Assembly (NCBI RefSeq): GCF_036373705.1
Contig: NC_089851.1
Span: 59,858,350-59,922,349 of the forward strand
From: Amia ocellicauda
Taxonomy: Eukaryota > Chordata > Actinopteri > Amiiformes > Amiidae
DNA: 64,000 nucleotides
Reading direction: 5' to 3'
Part shown: piece by piece, positions 29,045 to 42,133 of the stretch
Numbering within the stretch: the stretch's first letter is position 1
Layout: the number at the start of each line of letters is the position of its first letter
Notes under the pieces: model-generated
The model's database searches: none
Seen by the model: the letters and a program-made list of their open reading frames with translations, nothing else
What the model was told of the DNA's origin: nothing
Made by a program: the position numbers and the translations under genes

Positions 29045-29592
29045 GTCTCTTGATATCTAACTCTCTTGCTTGCTATCGCTCCCCCAATGGTCAGTACATA
29101 GTAGCATAACAGCAGATCACGGACCACTGTCAATCAGATGCTTGCCTTGCCGTCCATCCATCCATCTATCTATCAATCTATCTATGACTCTTGATATCTA
29201 ACTCTCTTGCTTGCTATCGCTCCCCCAATGGTCAGTAGCATAGTAGCATAACAGCAGATCACGGACCAATGTCAATCAGATGCTTGCCTTGCCGTCCATC
29301 CATCCATCTATCTATCTATCTATCTATGACTCTCGATATCTAACTCTCTTGCTTGCTATCGCTCCCCCAATGGTCAGTACATAGTAGCATAACAGCAGAT
29401 CACGGACCACTGTCAATCAGGTGCTTGCCTTGCTGTCCATCCATCCATCCATCTATCTATCTATCTATCTATGACTCTCGATATCTAACTCTCTTGCTTG
29501 CTATTGCTCCCCCATTGGTCAGTAGCATTGTAGCATAACAGCAGATCACGGACCACTGTCAATCAGATGCTTGCCTTGCCGTCCATCCATCC

Positions 29593-29646
<54 letters not shown>

Positions 29647-30820
29647 GTCTCTTGATATCTAACTCTCTTGCTTGCTATCGCTCCTCCAATGGTCAGTACA
29701 TAGTAGCATAACAGCAGATCACGGACCACTGTCAATCAGATGCTTGCCTTGCCGTCCATCCATCCATCTATCTATCGATCTATCTATGACTCTCGATATC
29801 TAACTCTCTTGCTTGCTATCGCTCCCCCAATGGTCAGTAGCATTGTAGCATAACAGCAGATCACGGACCACTGTCAATCAGATGCTTTCCTTGCCGTCCA
29901 TCCATCCATCCATCTATCTATCTATCTATCTATGACTCTCGATATCTAACTCTCTTGCTTGCTATCGCTCCCCCAATGGTCAGTAGCATAGTAGCATAAC
30001 AGCAGATCACGGACCACTGTCAATCAGATGCTTGCCTTGTCGTCCATCCATCCATCCATCTATCTATCTATCTATGACTCTCGATATCTAACTCTCTTGC
30101 TTGCTATCGCTCCCCCAATGGTCAGTAGCATAGTAGCATAACAGCAGATCACGGACCACTGTCAATCAGGTGCTTGCCTTGCCGTCCATCCATCCATCAA
30201 TCTATCTATCTATCAATCTATGACTCTCGATATCTAACTCTCTTGCTTGCTATCGCTCCCCCAATGGTCAGTATCATAGTTTCATAACAGCAGATCACAT
30301 ACCACTGTCAATCAGATGCTTGCCTTGCCGTCCATCCATCAATCTATCTATCTATCAATCTATTACTCTCGATATCTAACTCTCTTGCTTGCTATCGCTC
30401 CCCCAATGGTCAGTAGCATAGTAGCATAACAGCAGATCACGGACCACTGTCAATCAGGTGCTTGCCTTGCCGTCCATCCATCCATCAATCTATCTATCTA
30501 TCAATCTATGACTCTCGATATCTAACTCTCTTGCTTGCTATCGCTCCCCCAATGGTCAGTAGCATTGTAGCATAACAGCAGCTCACGGACCACTGTCAAT
30601 CAGATGCTTGCCTTGACGTCTATCCATCCATCCATCTATCTATCTATCAATCTATGACTCTCGATATCTAACTCTCTTGCTTGCTATCGCTCCACCAATG
30701 GTCAGTATCATAGTTTCATAACAGCAGATCACATACCACTGTCAATCATATGCTTGCCTTGCCGTCCATCCATCCATCTATCTATCTATGACTCTCGATA
30801 TCTAACTCTCTTGCTTGCTG

Positions 30821-31270
30821 AGCTTGCTGAGCTTGCTGCCCATTCTGAAAACCACTGCAGAATATATTCTGGCAGGAGGTCTGATTAAAATACTGGAAAA
30901 TCTTCAATCAAAGTCAAGAAATGTGTCAAAAGGCTTCCAGTTTCCTTTCCTGCCATGAGAAGTATGCTGATTTCAGAACCTCTATGAAGTAGATTCCTTA
31001 TTTTTCAAAAAATAAGTAATGGTTATTTTTTTCACTGTTTCCTCAATATATTAATAATAAACTGTTTTATTTTTTTCTGCAAAATAAGTAAAGTTTACTT
31101 ATTTATTTTTGGAGAAATAAGTAATAGTTACTCATTCCTTTTTTCTGTTTCCCTGTTTTTTCACAAAATAAGTAATGGTTATTTCAAAAATCCCTGTTTA
31201 CAAATGTAAGGACTTATAGGACAACAGCATTACATACAGATAGATAACATACATTAGTTATTATGCTAAC
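30821..31270. other. AT-rich stretch, no gene
   Basis: I see no gene. Degenerate copies of AAATAAGTAATGGTTA recur between 31005 and 31185, probably old repeat decay. Confidence 0.5.
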
Positions 31271-31491
31271 AAGTGTCCATTATAAACAATCTATTAACAA
31301 ATTATTGATTATGTTATTGTTATATGATTATTACAAATTATACATATATTTGACATTTTTATTTAAACATTTTTGCTATACTATGTAGTTTGCATGTTCT
31401 CCCCGTGTCCACGTGGGTTTCCTCCCACCGTCCAAGGACATGTGGGTTAGGTTAATTGGCTTCTCTAAATTGCCCTGTATGTGGGTGTGTC

Positions 31492-31529
<38 letters not shown>

Positions 31530-31860
31530 GCCCAGCGATGGACTGGGGTCCCGTCCTGGGTGTATTCCTGCCTTGTGCCCTTTGCCTGCCGGGATCAGTG
31601 CTCGGCGACCTTCGCCAGGATAACTGGTTTCAAAAATGGATGGATAATAGCAGCAATTAACTGGCATGGCAGTTAATGATAATAGATTGATATCGGTGTG
31701 CAAATGTCATGTTATTATACCCTTTATTGAATATGTTATTAAATACCTTAAAACATATTATAGCAAAAAAGTTTAAAAATGTCTAATATATTTATAATTT
31801 GTAAAATTAATCATATAATAATAACATAACATGTTAATAGATTGTTTATAATGGACACTT
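31271..31860. mobile_element. Inverted-repeat (MITE-like) element enclosing an L2-type tail
   Basis: About 105 bp at 31271-31380 (GTGTCCATTATAAACAATC to TTTTGCTATA) reappear inverted and slightly diverged at 31757-31860. Between them lies a sequence typical of fish L2-like 3' ends (GCATGTTCTCCCCGTGTCC, AATTGGCTTCTCTAAATTGC, ATGGATGGAT) with a (GT)n run at about 31494-31528. This is either a MITE hit by a LINE tail or a stem-loop element carrying one. There is no coding capacity. Confidence 0.6.
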
Positions 31861-32870
31861 AAAATAAAGCATTACCATTATTCTTAATACATGGATACAA
31901 GATAATCAACAACATGGGAGGGCTTGAGAATCTGCTATGGCTTTGTGCAAGGAAATTTGGCACTGAATAAATGTTGGCTACGGCAAACATACGCTGCTGT
32001 ACAGGCTGACAGAGACACTGTGATGCATTTCTTCAATGAGTGATGCTTACTTAATCTTTATTTCCATTTCCCAGTTTAAGGACACTTATCTCTACAGCAT
32101 TACTTCAGTAGTTCACGCAGCCCCCTATAGAAGTCAGCGGAAGATGTAGTGATTGAAGTAATGGAGGTATCTTGGCCTGTACACACTTGGCAGAGGGAAC
32201 GACAGCCTGGCCATGGAACACCTACCCCCAGCTCCATCTTGAGATTAGCGAGAGGCAGCAGTGATGCAGCGCTATGGAGCCTACAGCGCAGGGAAGGGAC
32301 TTAATGCGTGGTATCTCTGATGTAGTGCTTGTGTGTTTTTCAGGTCTTTTCTATAATGTGCTTTCTGTATTGTCATAAACCCCTGGCACTTTTTGTCACT
32401 GTTACTCTATATTGTTTTGCATTACATTCATAAAGAAAAGAAAACGAAAAATCTCTAATAGTGTGTGTCTCAATGGTTGTGTTTGTTCATACATCGATAA
32501 AAAACATTTGGAAATACTATGAAAAGTAAAATGTAGATAACAAATAAGTAATCATAAGTTATTTCTGTGTCCTATTCTGTAAAAAATAAGAAATGATTAG
32601 GCCTACTTATTAAGTGGTCACTGAACAGTGTGCTCTCTGTCAAAAGCCAGCTTTTGGGCTCCTCTGCACAAGAGGGCTTTTGACCTCAGATGCTGTTGCC
32701 TGTGCAGCTGAAGGGAAATCAGACTGTCATCTGTGTGTTTTTCTATAAAACAAATGTGTATTATGCAAGTTTGTTGTGGTTGTTGAGGAGGAGGAGGAGG
32801 AGGAGGAGGAGGAGGAGGACATGTAGTGTGTTGTTGAGGAGGAGAACTTTGTGAAGCCACTTGTTCAGTT
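31861..32870. other. Intergenic DNA with microsatellite
   Basis: No gene is recognisable. A (GGA)n run lies at about 32787-32818. The frames reading Pro-rich or Leu-rich through it are artefacts. Confidence 0.5.
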
Positions 32871-32942
32871 GGCCCGTTGGTCTAGGAGTATGATTCTCAC
32901 TTAGTGTGCGAGAGGTCCTGTGTTCAACTCCTGAACGAGACC
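32871..32942 (+). pseudogene. tRNA-Pro pseudogene or tRNA-derived SINE head
   Basis: GGCCCGTTGGTCTAGGAGTA and GCGAGAGGTCCTGTGTTCAA follow the eukaryotic tRNA-Pro sequence closely. The anticodon loop reads TTAGTGT instead of TTAGGGT, so the Pro anticodon is lost, and the acceptor stem is mismatched. No clear SINE tail follows. Confidence 0.6.
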
Positions 32943-33059
32943 TAGGGCATGAAGCTGTCTGGTTTCGTTGCTGGTGACGGTAGTCTTCTTGGGGTTGCTT
33001 TCCTCTACCTGCTTTCGCATTATTGTTCATCTGCACTGTGAAGTGCTGTTAAATGAGTT

Positions 33060-33640
33060 TTGAATCATTTGGCCGAATCGGAGCAGATAACATAGCCCTA
33101 AACATTTCAGAATTCATCCTGCTGCTTTTGTCAAAAGTCAACCAGTTCTCTTGACAGCCATACATGCCCTTACCATAACACTACCTTCACCATGTTTCAC
33201 AGATGAGGTGGTATGCTTCAGATCATGAGCAGTTCCTTCCCTTCTCCATAGTCTTCTCTTCCCATCATTCTGGTACAAGTTGATCTTTGTCTCATCTGTA
33301 CATAAGATGTTGTTCCAGAACTGTACAGGGTTCTTTAGATGTTTTTTGCCAAACTCTAATATGGTCTTCCCATTTCCTGTTTAAATACAGAGGGTTTACC
33401 ACAAGATGTACTCTGGTGAAGTGTTCTCTTGATTGTTGACATTGACACAGATACGCCTACCTCCTGGAGGGTATTCTTGATCTGGCCAACTGTTGTGAAG
33501 GGGTTTTCCTCACCAGGGAAAAAATTCTGTCATCCACCACAGTTGTTTTCCGTGGTGTTCCTGGCCTTTTGGTGTTCCTGCGCTCACCAGTACGTTCTTA
33601 TTAGTGGATTTGGCCCCACCTAATGTTTTTGCTCTCTGAT
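33060..33640 (-). pseudogene. Tc1/mariner transposase fossil, minus strand
   Basis: The minus strand reads, with breaks, the Tc1 features FFPGEENPFTTVGQIKNTLQEVGV, DETKINLYQNDGKRRLW and SVKHGEGSVMVRACM, the region of the second catalytic Asp. Stops and frameshifts are many. No matching inverted repeats are seen, so the limits are approximate. Confidence 0.6.
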
Positions 33641-33655
33641 TGGTTTGTTTTGATA

Positions 33656-34498
33656 TCTAAGGCAAAACACCCCAAGAACAAGCAGGATCTAAAGACAGCT
33701 GTAGTGCAGGCCTGGCATAGCATCACCAGGGAAGAAACCCAGCATCTGGTGATGTCTATGGGTTCCAGACTTCAGGCAGTCATTGACTGCAAAGGATTTG
33801 CAACTGATAGGGAGAAATTTTACTCCCTCAATAAACAGGCGGACAAGGAATACTCAGGACCCGATTTAACTGAAATAATACCAAAATAGTTTATTCAGCT
33901 ACAACTAAGTGCTCTGGAGATGGTCAGTCAGCAAGACACATCTAAGGTTTTTCTAAAGAACATGCTATCATATACAAGATGACTCCCTTTGGTTGCTGGG
34001 CAACTGGATGACATCAATGATGTACCCCAAACTTGATCACAGACTTCTCCTTTGTCTTCTGTTTTCTCTATAGCCTTGGATGAAAATGTTTTTCTAAAAA
34101 TCAGCTACACAGAACTACTGCACCTGTCCTCTGCGGAGCAATACACAAAGCTTAAATTCATACATGGGTTACACAATCTTACTGCAACAATGGTGCAAAT
34201 ATATTTGGCATTCGGACAGGCCACTGTCCCGCATCACAACCAAGTATTGAAACTCACAATTTAATTAATGATTATGTTAGTTTGTCCAAATACTTTTGAG
34301 CCCCTAAAATTGGGGGGACCACATAAAAATTGGTTTAATTCCTACACCATTCACCCGATTTGGATGTAACTACCCTCCAATTAAAGATGAAAGTCTACAC
34401 TTAAAGCACATCTTGATTGTTTCCTTTCCAATCCATTGTGATGGTGTACAGAGCCAAATTGACAATTGGGTCTGTCCAAATATTTATGGACCGGACTG
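33656..34498 (+). pseudogene. Second Tc1/mariner fossil, C-terminal part, plus strand
   Basis: The frame at 33656-33889 reads KNKQDLKTAVVQAWHSITREETQHLV and SRLQAVIDCKGFATD, the C-terminal Tc1 transposase pattern. The right end near 34498 (ATTTATGGACCGGACTG, then TA) looks like a Tc1-type terminus. The matching left terminus is not found. Orientation is opposite to the neighbouring fossil. Confidence 0.55.
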
Positions 34499-34500
34499 TA

Positions 34501-35107
34501 TACCTGTAAAGAAGGACTGCCATGGCGGGGAACCCAGGTGCGGAGTGAGAGGTGGTCAGAAACAGGCTGTGGTCAATGCCGGCAAACCGTAATGTCCAGG
34601 GAAATCCACAAGTCCTGGTCGATAAGACAAGCAGGGGGTCAATGATCAGGCAAACAGGCTGGTAGGGAGAATACGGGAATTGGTGGAGGAACACGTGGAG
34701 GTTGTAAACAATCAATAACAAAAGGATACAAGACTTAGCAGTGAATTAAAGTCACAGAGGGGTTTATATGTGTAGCAGAGAGGAGCAGAGGACGGTGAAG
34801 GAGAGTGCTGGTACAATGGGAGTTCGAGGATGATAGAACAAGTGCACATGGTGCCGAGGAATGTTAAGTGGCTGATTGCTGGGGAATGTGAGGGTTTAGA
34901 ATTCCGGTGATGCTGACCTCTGCAGGGGAGCTCGTGAATTGCGGGATGTGTGGGATACAACAGTGACAATACCACTTGTTATTGTGTGTTTGAGTTTACT
35001 TGCATGGATTGTCTATTCATGTCAATATTAAAATTCCAAAGCATAACATTTATTCACAACATGCTTTAGTGTTAAATGTTTGATATGGCAGCGCATATAA
35101 AGGTGTA
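34501..35107. other. Intergenic DNA, no gene seen
   Basis: There is no coherent reading frame with known motifs. Frames of 87-106 codons on the minus strand have no recognisable pattern. Confidence 0.4.
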
Positions 35108-35109
35108 TA

Positions 35110-36448
35110 CAGCTCTGGAAAAAATTAAGAGACCAGTGCACAATTATCAGTTTCTCTGGTTTTACTATTTATAGGTATATGTTTTGGTAAAATTAACATT
35201 TTTGTTTTATTCTATAAACTGCTGAAAACATTTTTCCCAAATTCCAAATAAAAATATTGTCATTTAGAGCATTTATTTGCAGAAATTTACAACTGGACAA
35301 AATTACAAAAAAGATGCAGTGTTGTCAGACCTCAAATAATGCAAAGAAAATAAGTTCATATTAATTTTTAAACAACATAATACTAATGTTTTAACTTACA
35401 AAGAGTTCAGAAATTAATATTTGGTGATTTTCAATCACAGCATTCATGCGTCTTGGCATGCTCTCCACCAGTCTTTCACATCGCTGTTGGGTGACTTTAT
35501 GCCACTCCTGGCGCACAAATTCAAGCAACTCGGCTTTGATTGATGCGTCCTTCACAAAGACAAATCTGCCCGATTCCAGCCTTGCTGAAGCACCCCCAGA
35601 TTATCACTGATCCTTCACCAAATTCCACAGTGGGTGCGAGACACTGTGGCTTGTAGGCCTCTCCAGGTCTCCGTCTAACCATTAGATGACCAGGTGTTGG
35701 GCAAAGATGAAAATTTGACTCATCAGAGAAGATGACCTTACTCCAGTCCTCTACGGTCCAAACCTTATGGTCTTTTACAAACCTCAGCCTGGCTCTTCTT
35801 TGCTTCTCGCTTTTTTCTAGCTTTGCAAGATTTCAGCCCTGCCCCTAGGAGCCTGTTTCGAACCATCCTCGCAGTGCACTTCACCCTAGCTGTCGTTTGC
35901 CATTCTTTTTGTAGGTCACTTGATGTCATCCTACGGTTGTTCAGTGACATTCCAATGAGTTGGCGGTCATCCCGGTCAGTGGAGAGTCGTTTTTGTCTTC
36001 TGCTGGTAGCTTTGTAGCTTTGTTGTCCCCAATGTCTGCTGCTTGACCTTGTTCTTATGAACCGCCATCTTTGACATTTTAAGAATGGAAGCAATGCTCA
36101 CTGTATCCCTCTGCCAGTAAAGCCAGAATTGAAACCTAATTTTCTCAAAACTTTCCTTTTCAACTCTTTTGGCATGGTCAATAGTTATTTTCTGATTCCA
36201 ATTACTTTTGAGGTTCTACTAGCACTGTTTTTGCCATCCAGCTGGTCCTAATGCAAGAGGATAGTGATATACTTTTCTTCCTTAAATATGATTTGGTTCA
36301 GGTGATCACCTAATTAGTACCTCATTGAGTAGAATGAGGTGTGTCTGTGTTGGAATTCAACAGACACTGGCATGGAATGACTGCCATACATGTCGAGATG
36401 CTGATTTAAGAAAAATGTGCAGTGGTCTCTTAATTCTTTCCAGAGCTG
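35110..36448 (-). mobile_element. Tc1/mariner element, decayed, with terminal inverted repeats
   Basis: The termini CAGCTCTGGAAAAAATTAAG and its diverged inverse (CTTAATTCTTTCCAGAGCTG) are bounded by TA on both sides. The minus strand carries transposase remnants: 36094-35765 includes RLSTDRDDRQLIGMS and RMVRNRLLGAGLKSCKARKK (the paired-type DNA-binding region), and further downstream pieces such as the NSGRFVFVKDASIK-like part are broken. The element cannot make a full transposase. Confidence 0.85.
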
Positions 36449-36473
36449 TATAAAATAATGTGGACCTAGTAGG

Positions 36474-36610
36474 GCAGCATGGTGGCATGGTGGTTAGCAC
36501 TGCTGCCTCACCGGTACAGGGGTCTGGGGTTTGAGTCCTGGCTTGGGGGCTTGTCTGTGTGGAGTTCACATGACCTACCTCTGTCTGTGTGGGTTTCCTA
36601 TGGGCACTTC
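36474..36610 (+). repeat. L2/SINE-like repeat fragment
   Basis: GGTGGCATGGTGGTTAGCAC and TGCTGCCTCACCGGTACAGG followed by GGAGTTCACATGACCTACC match a very abundant fish repeat opening. The copy is short and diverged. Confidence 0.5.
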
Positions 36611-36814
36611 AGTTACCAGTTCTGTGAGAAGAATGCAAATCTAAACAAGAAGGTTCTTGAGTTTCAACTTCACTGCTGCAACTGGTCTGTAATTCTGTGA
36701 GGCAAGAATGATAAAAAAAAATCTGTAACCTTTGTAAGGTATGCATATTCCATGTTTTTACTGGTAATGGATTTTATGTAATTACAGTCACTGACTCCCT
36801 CAGCTGTGCTTGGG

Positions 36815-37260
36815 TGGCCTTCTTCTCCTCAGTCCTCATCCTCCTCAATCTCTCTGCAGAATTTGACACTGTCGATCACTCCATCCTCCTCTCCTGCCTC
36901 GCTGACCTTGGAATCTCTGAACTGCTCTCACCTGGTTCTACTCCTACCTCAGCGACAGGACCTACCAAGTGACATGGCGAGGTTCCTCATCCACGCCCCA
37001 ACCTCTCCTCACAGGTGTAACCCAAGGCTCCATTCTGGGTCCCCTCTTGTCCTCTCTCTACACTCACTCCCTGGGCCCCCTCATTGCATCCCATGGTTTC
37101 TCTTACCATTTTTACACAGATGATGCCCAGATCTTCCTGTCTTTTCCCTCCTCCGACATTCTCATCCCCTCTTGCATCTCTTCCTGCTTGTCTGCTATCT
37201 CTGCCTGGATGCACTCACACCACCTCAAGCTCAACCTCTCCAAATCTTTTTTACATTTCG
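36815..37260 (+). pseudogene. LINE reverse transcriptase fragment (L2-like)
   Basis: Across frames the plus strand gives LDLSAEFDTVDHSILLSCLADLG, TQGSILGPLLSSLYTHSLGPL, HGFSYHFYTDDAQIFLSFP and ISAWMHSHHLKLNLSK. These are the central palm region including the altered catalytic Y-x-DD box (here YTDD). At least two frameshifts break it. Confidence 0.8.
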
Positions 37261-37339
37261 TTAATTCCTTTAGAAATCAGGATAAATTGGGTAAAACCAG
37301 AAAAGCATCTAATTAATTCTCATTCAGGAGCCAACATAA

Positions 37340-37555
37340 AAAACAGAAAAGAAACAGAAAACCATCCTGAGGTTCTGTGACACCGAAGAAGGTTTCCTAC
37401 TGTTCACAGAGAAAGGGGAGCAATTGCTTGCCCCAGTGGAGGACCTTCTACGGCAGATGGGATTGAAGACTGTGGAGGAGATCGAACAGCTTCTCCCTGT
37501 AGTAGCAGACATAACTATCCAAAGTAAAAAAAAAATGCAATCAATCTATTGCAAT
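37340..37555 (+). other. Short open segment, possibly an exon or TE protein end
   Basis: One plus-strand frame stays open for about 70 codons and reads ILRFCDTEEGFLLFTEKG, then LLAPVEDLLRQMGLKTVEEIE and a lysine-rich end before TAG. The composition is protein-like, but there is no ATG and no family is recognised. Confidence 0.3.
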
Positions 37556-40500
37556 TAGCAATGAGGAGTAGCATTTAGTGCTATTGTTTGGCTCCAAACC
37601 AGAAGCCTATTGGATGATGTGTTATTTTAAATAAGTATGTATAATATAAAAATAGTAACAGACTGATTTGTTTTTTGTATACACATATTTTACTGTTTTA
37701 GTTTTTAATTTACTTTTTTTTAATTAAGTTAATTACATGCAATTAAATGTGTGTGTATATATATGTTTCCAATTTTGTTTACTTTTTAACAAAATTAAAG
37801 TGTTCCGAAGCCCAACCCTGCAGCAACACCAGTCTATCACAAGGCAACTCTAATTATCTCTAATTAAGGACACAAGTCTAACACAGGGTAACTCTAATTC
37901 TAATGTTTGTTGTATTTCTTTTTGATAATTTTCAAGATAAGAAAATGTACAAACAAATGATATATGCCAATATTCAGTAAATAATTATCCATTAAGTTTA
38001 ATCTGAGGATTTTTACAGCTTTTCTTCTACCCCCAAAATTCCAACTCCTGTTACAACTTTGGTAGAAACATAGTATACATACCAGCCAATTAATTCCCTA
38101 TATTATCCTTATCTAATAGCCTTAGCTTATTTTCCTTAAACACCTTTTTCAAATCGTTTAACGTTTCGATTATTTTCAAAAACTACTACTAGTAGCTTAC
38201 TACTGTTAACAATAACTTACATGTACTTATAGTAACTTACATACTGTAACATTGGGGGGGCATTTTATTGGTTATTATGAATTATTATTTATTATTTTGT
38301 TTTGTAAGGATAAGGGTGTCTGCCAAGAGATATATAATAATAATAATTTAATTATTGAAACAGCGATACACAGCAGACCGACACTGTACACACTGCCGGT
38401 TTATCTGCCGCTCACGCTTGGCTGCGAGGCACTGCCTGAAGAGCTGGAGTCTCTGGCCTGCGCCCCCTCCTCCCCTGTCTGCTGGCCAGGAGCCGTAAGT
38501 GTCCATCCTCATTTCTGATGCCAATGTAGTATTTTCAGCGGGGGAAAACAAGTAGCCCACAAATCGCTTGCTTACTTGCTGCTAGATTTATTGAAGAAAA
38601 AAACTACGCGCCTCTTGCCCAGAAGAAGTTCACACAGTTCCAGGTGTTGCTCCGCACACGTGGTCACCAACTCTAAAACCCCTGCACACACCCTAATAAA
38701 CCCCAGCTACCTTACCTAAATTAGCATAACACATTTTTAAATAAATTAAACTGAGCACTTTATCTCCGTTGTTACACATACATAGTATTAATAATTATAC
38801 TGTTCTTACCATATGTAAATCCTGCAATAAATCATTCCCCAGCGTGAAGTAATGTTCACAAAACGAAATCCAAATATAAATTTTTGCTAGTCTTTAGATG
38901 TGCCCAGCAAATGTAGTCTGTAACTCTAAGTTAAAACTTTAATAACACTCATGTATTACAATCAAACTTGAAAAATAGGGCATCCAAAACAGGAATGTCA
39001 CAAAATGTTGTATCACTATATTAAAATAATATCATATGAAAGCTGTTGGGACTGAGGGACGGAAGCTCAGTTCGTTAGTTTTGCCCCTCATATTAGGAAT
39101 TGGGGGTGCACAAAATGTACTAATTTATGTTTAATCTTAATTGTAAACTACTGTAAATAAATGAATAAACATATCAAGTTTATTGTGGATAATAATAAAC
39201 TCTGCCTATGATTCTACTCCAGTTACTAAGCTGGTTACTTTTTCATACTATTACTGATGCTGCCCTGCTAAAATGTATTTATATAGCGACTGTTATACTA
39301 AAGGCCACGATGAAACACTATGAAATTTCCATGAACTCCGATTTCATGCGATTTCAAGCAATGGAGCAAAGTCCTATTACGACATCACTGGGAACCTTGA
39401 ACAGCAGTGAAGAACCCAGTCTTGATGCACAGAGGATAAATGTATTTATTTAACATGCCAGACCTGGAAGGGCCTGACATGGAAGCTCTCCACCTCAGAA
39501 GAGTCTCTTTCTCTGAACAGCAGAAGTTAACAGCTTTTTATACATTACATGACATGTGGGTTTGTGGGCAGGGACAGTCACAGGTTTCCCGAAGTGTTAT
39601 CTTGAGGTCAGGTTTCTGAATGTTTGTGGTTGTCTTCCTGGGGGGAGGTGTAGGAATGTGGAAACCAGATGGCTTCCTTTGATCTACTGGCAGAGGTCTG
39701 GTCTCATAGTTCTCAAAGCAACTGTTGATCAATAATGATGAGGTGACCTCTCCAGCCACAGATTAGCCACAGAAATCTTGAAGGAGATGCTGGGAGTGTC
39801 AGAACAGCCTTGCTAAAATTTGCTTGCTTGACAATTAATACAATTGGCTCTGTTGACATGTTTTTCAATCATTAATATAAAACATTATACAGTTTATACA
39901 AAACATTAATACCGGCTCTTCAAAAAGTTTTACATTTATATTTATAAATGTTATTTTGTATACTGGTAAGTTAGCCTTGATTGGTCTTTGTTCACATATT
40001 TTTCTTTTTAAGCTGTCAAAAGCAAAATATTCCATACCTCTGTTTTGGATAGCGTACAGTTGCTAATAATAATACAAACCATACATTTCATTACAATAAC
40101 ACACACACATATATATTAAGGCTGTCAGTCCATTCAAATATTTGATCGGTTAATCAATGGGCAATTGCTGATTAATCGGGCACTTATTAAAATAAAAACA
40201 ACGCTGTAACATGAATGGTAAAATATATATATATATATAGGAATATATATTTAAAAAACACCAAATCATTATAATAAGCAAACTAAATTATAATTGCTAC
40301 AGCAAATGGGTGCTCACAAATTATACTGTAAACTACACTGCTCTTGTAAGAAAAGCATTGCATGCAAATGAAACAGAAAACCTTTCCTTGTCTTCAATAT
40401 TTCCTTACAAATCGAGTTTGAATCCAAAGTTTAGTTTCCCATTAGCGGCTTGTGACCCTGTAGTTTGTGTGCTGATACTGTACACGTGATGTGATCTTTT

Positions 40501-40838
40501 GCATGATTTGCCTTTATAATTTAACTCTAGAAGTGCACGGCTGGTCAGTTTGACTGATTTAATTTGAATTACTATGTGTTCCTGAATACACTATGGATAC
40601 CAATTCCTGACTTTTCCTAAATATATGTATTAAATATGCCTACAGCATTTTAGCTGCATAAACGCAAATACAGTTTTTTTATTTGATCATTATTATACTA
40701 TAGTTTTGGCTCTTGTAGGTAGTTTGAAATGTCGGTGCTTCTAGTGTGTACTGTATAATAGCCAGTCATTATAATAGACATTTTTAATTTGTTTAAATCT
40801 GCTTGATAAATGATCTTTTAAGAACTATACTGTGATGA
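37556..40838. other. AT-rich intergenic DNA, no gene seen
   Basis: I find no supported gene or complete element. Short ATA/TA microsatellites occur, for example near 40220-40240. Confidence 0.5.
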
Positions 40839-40839
40839 T

Positions 40840-40915
<76 letters not shown>
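40839..40915. repeat. (TA)n microsatellite
   Basis: A nearly pure AT dinucleotide run directly abuts the next Tc1 element, whose TA target is part of the run. Confidence 0.9.
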
Positions 40916-40918
<3 letters not shown>

Positions 40919-42133
40919 TCACCTAAAGGATTATTAGGAACACCATACTAATACTGTGTTTGACCCCCTTTCGCCTTCAGAACTGCCTTAATTCTACGTG
41001 GCATTGATTCAACAAGGTGCTGAAAGCTTTCTTTAGAAATGTTGGCCCATATTGATAGGATAGCATCTTGCAGTTGATGGAGATTTGTGGGATGCACATC
41101 CAGGGCACGAAGCTCCCGTTCCACCACATCCCAAAGATGCTCTATTGGGTTGAGATCTGGTGACTGTGGGGGCCAGTTTAGTACAGTGAACTCATTGTCA
41201 TGTTCAAGAAATCAATTTGAAATGATTCGACCTTTGTGACATGGTGCATTATCCTGCTGGAAGTAGCCATCAGAGGATGGGTACATGGTGGTCATAAAGG
41301 GATGGACATGGTCAGAAATAATGCTCAGGTAGGCCGTGGCATTTAAACGATGCCCAATTGGCACTAAGGGGCCTAAAGTGTGCCAAGAAAACATCCCACA
41401 CACCATTACACCACCACCAGCAGCCTGCACAGTGGTAACAAGGCATGATGGATCCATGTTCTCATTCTGTTTACGCCAAATTCTGACTACCATCTGAATG
41501 TCTCAACAGAAATCGAGACTCATCAGACCAGGCAACATTTTTCCAGTCTTGAACTGTCCAATTTTGGTGAGCTTGTGCAAATTGTAGCCTCTTTTTCCTA
41601 TTTGTAGTGGAGATGAATGGTACCCGGTGGGGTCTTCTGCTGTTGTAGCCCATCCGCCTCAAGGTTGTACGTGTTGTGGCTTCACAAATGCTTTGCTGAA
41701 TACCTCGGTTGTAACGAGTGGTTATTTCAGTCAAAGTTGCTTTCTATCAGCTTGAATCAGTCGGCCCATTCTCCTCTGACCTCTAGCATCAACAAGGCAT
41801 TTTCGCCCACAGGACTGCCGCATACTGGATGTTTTTCCCTTTTCACACCATTCTTTGTAAACCCTAGAAATGGTTGTGCGTGAAAATCCCAGTAACTGAG
41901 CAGATTGTGAAATACTCAGACCGGCCCGTCTGGCACCAACAACCATGCCACGCTCAAAATTGCTTAAATCACCTTTCTTTCCCATTCAGACATTCAGTTT
42001 GGAGTTCAGGAGATTGTCTTGACCAGGACCACACCCCTAAATGCATTGAAGCAACTGCCATGTGATTGGTTGTTTAGATAATTGCATTAATGAGAAATTG
42101 AACAGGTGTTCCTAATAATCCTTTAGGTGAGTG
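40916..42133 (-). mobile_element. Tc1/mariner element, nearly intact, 1218 bp
   Basis: The ends CACTCACCTAAAGGATTATT and the exact inverse AATAATCCTTTAGGTGAGTG are flanked by TA. On the minus strand the transposase runs from ATG 41985: a helix-turn-helix region (SISQSAQLLGFSRTTISRVYKEW), then after a shift near 41733 the RRMGYNSRRPHR part and DESRF (first Asp of the DDE core). A second break near 41480 precedes GGGVMVCGMFSW and the DNAPCH motif. Only two disruptions are obvious in the read part, so this is a young copy, but it is not functional as it stands. Confidence 0.9.

Larger units (their letters stand above)
24970..30820. repeat. Satellite array, middle block
   Basis: The same monomers as the left block continue in register after the right target duplication. 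The run is interrupted at about 25160-25800 by a partial tRNA cassette. Between 26.0 and 29.5 kb a higher-order unit repeats with steps of about 1.24 and 0.78 kb (the CAGTACATAG variant lies near 27073, 28313 and 29093). Long pure CTAT runs occur near 26.9, 28.0 and 29.0 kb. The array ends near 30820 in a degenerate GAGCTTGCT triplication. Confidence 0.93.

Noticed and set aside
32761-33036. ORFs with poly-Leu or poly-Pro tracts
   Set aside because: They are translations of the GGA microsatellite and a tRNA-Pro-like repeat.
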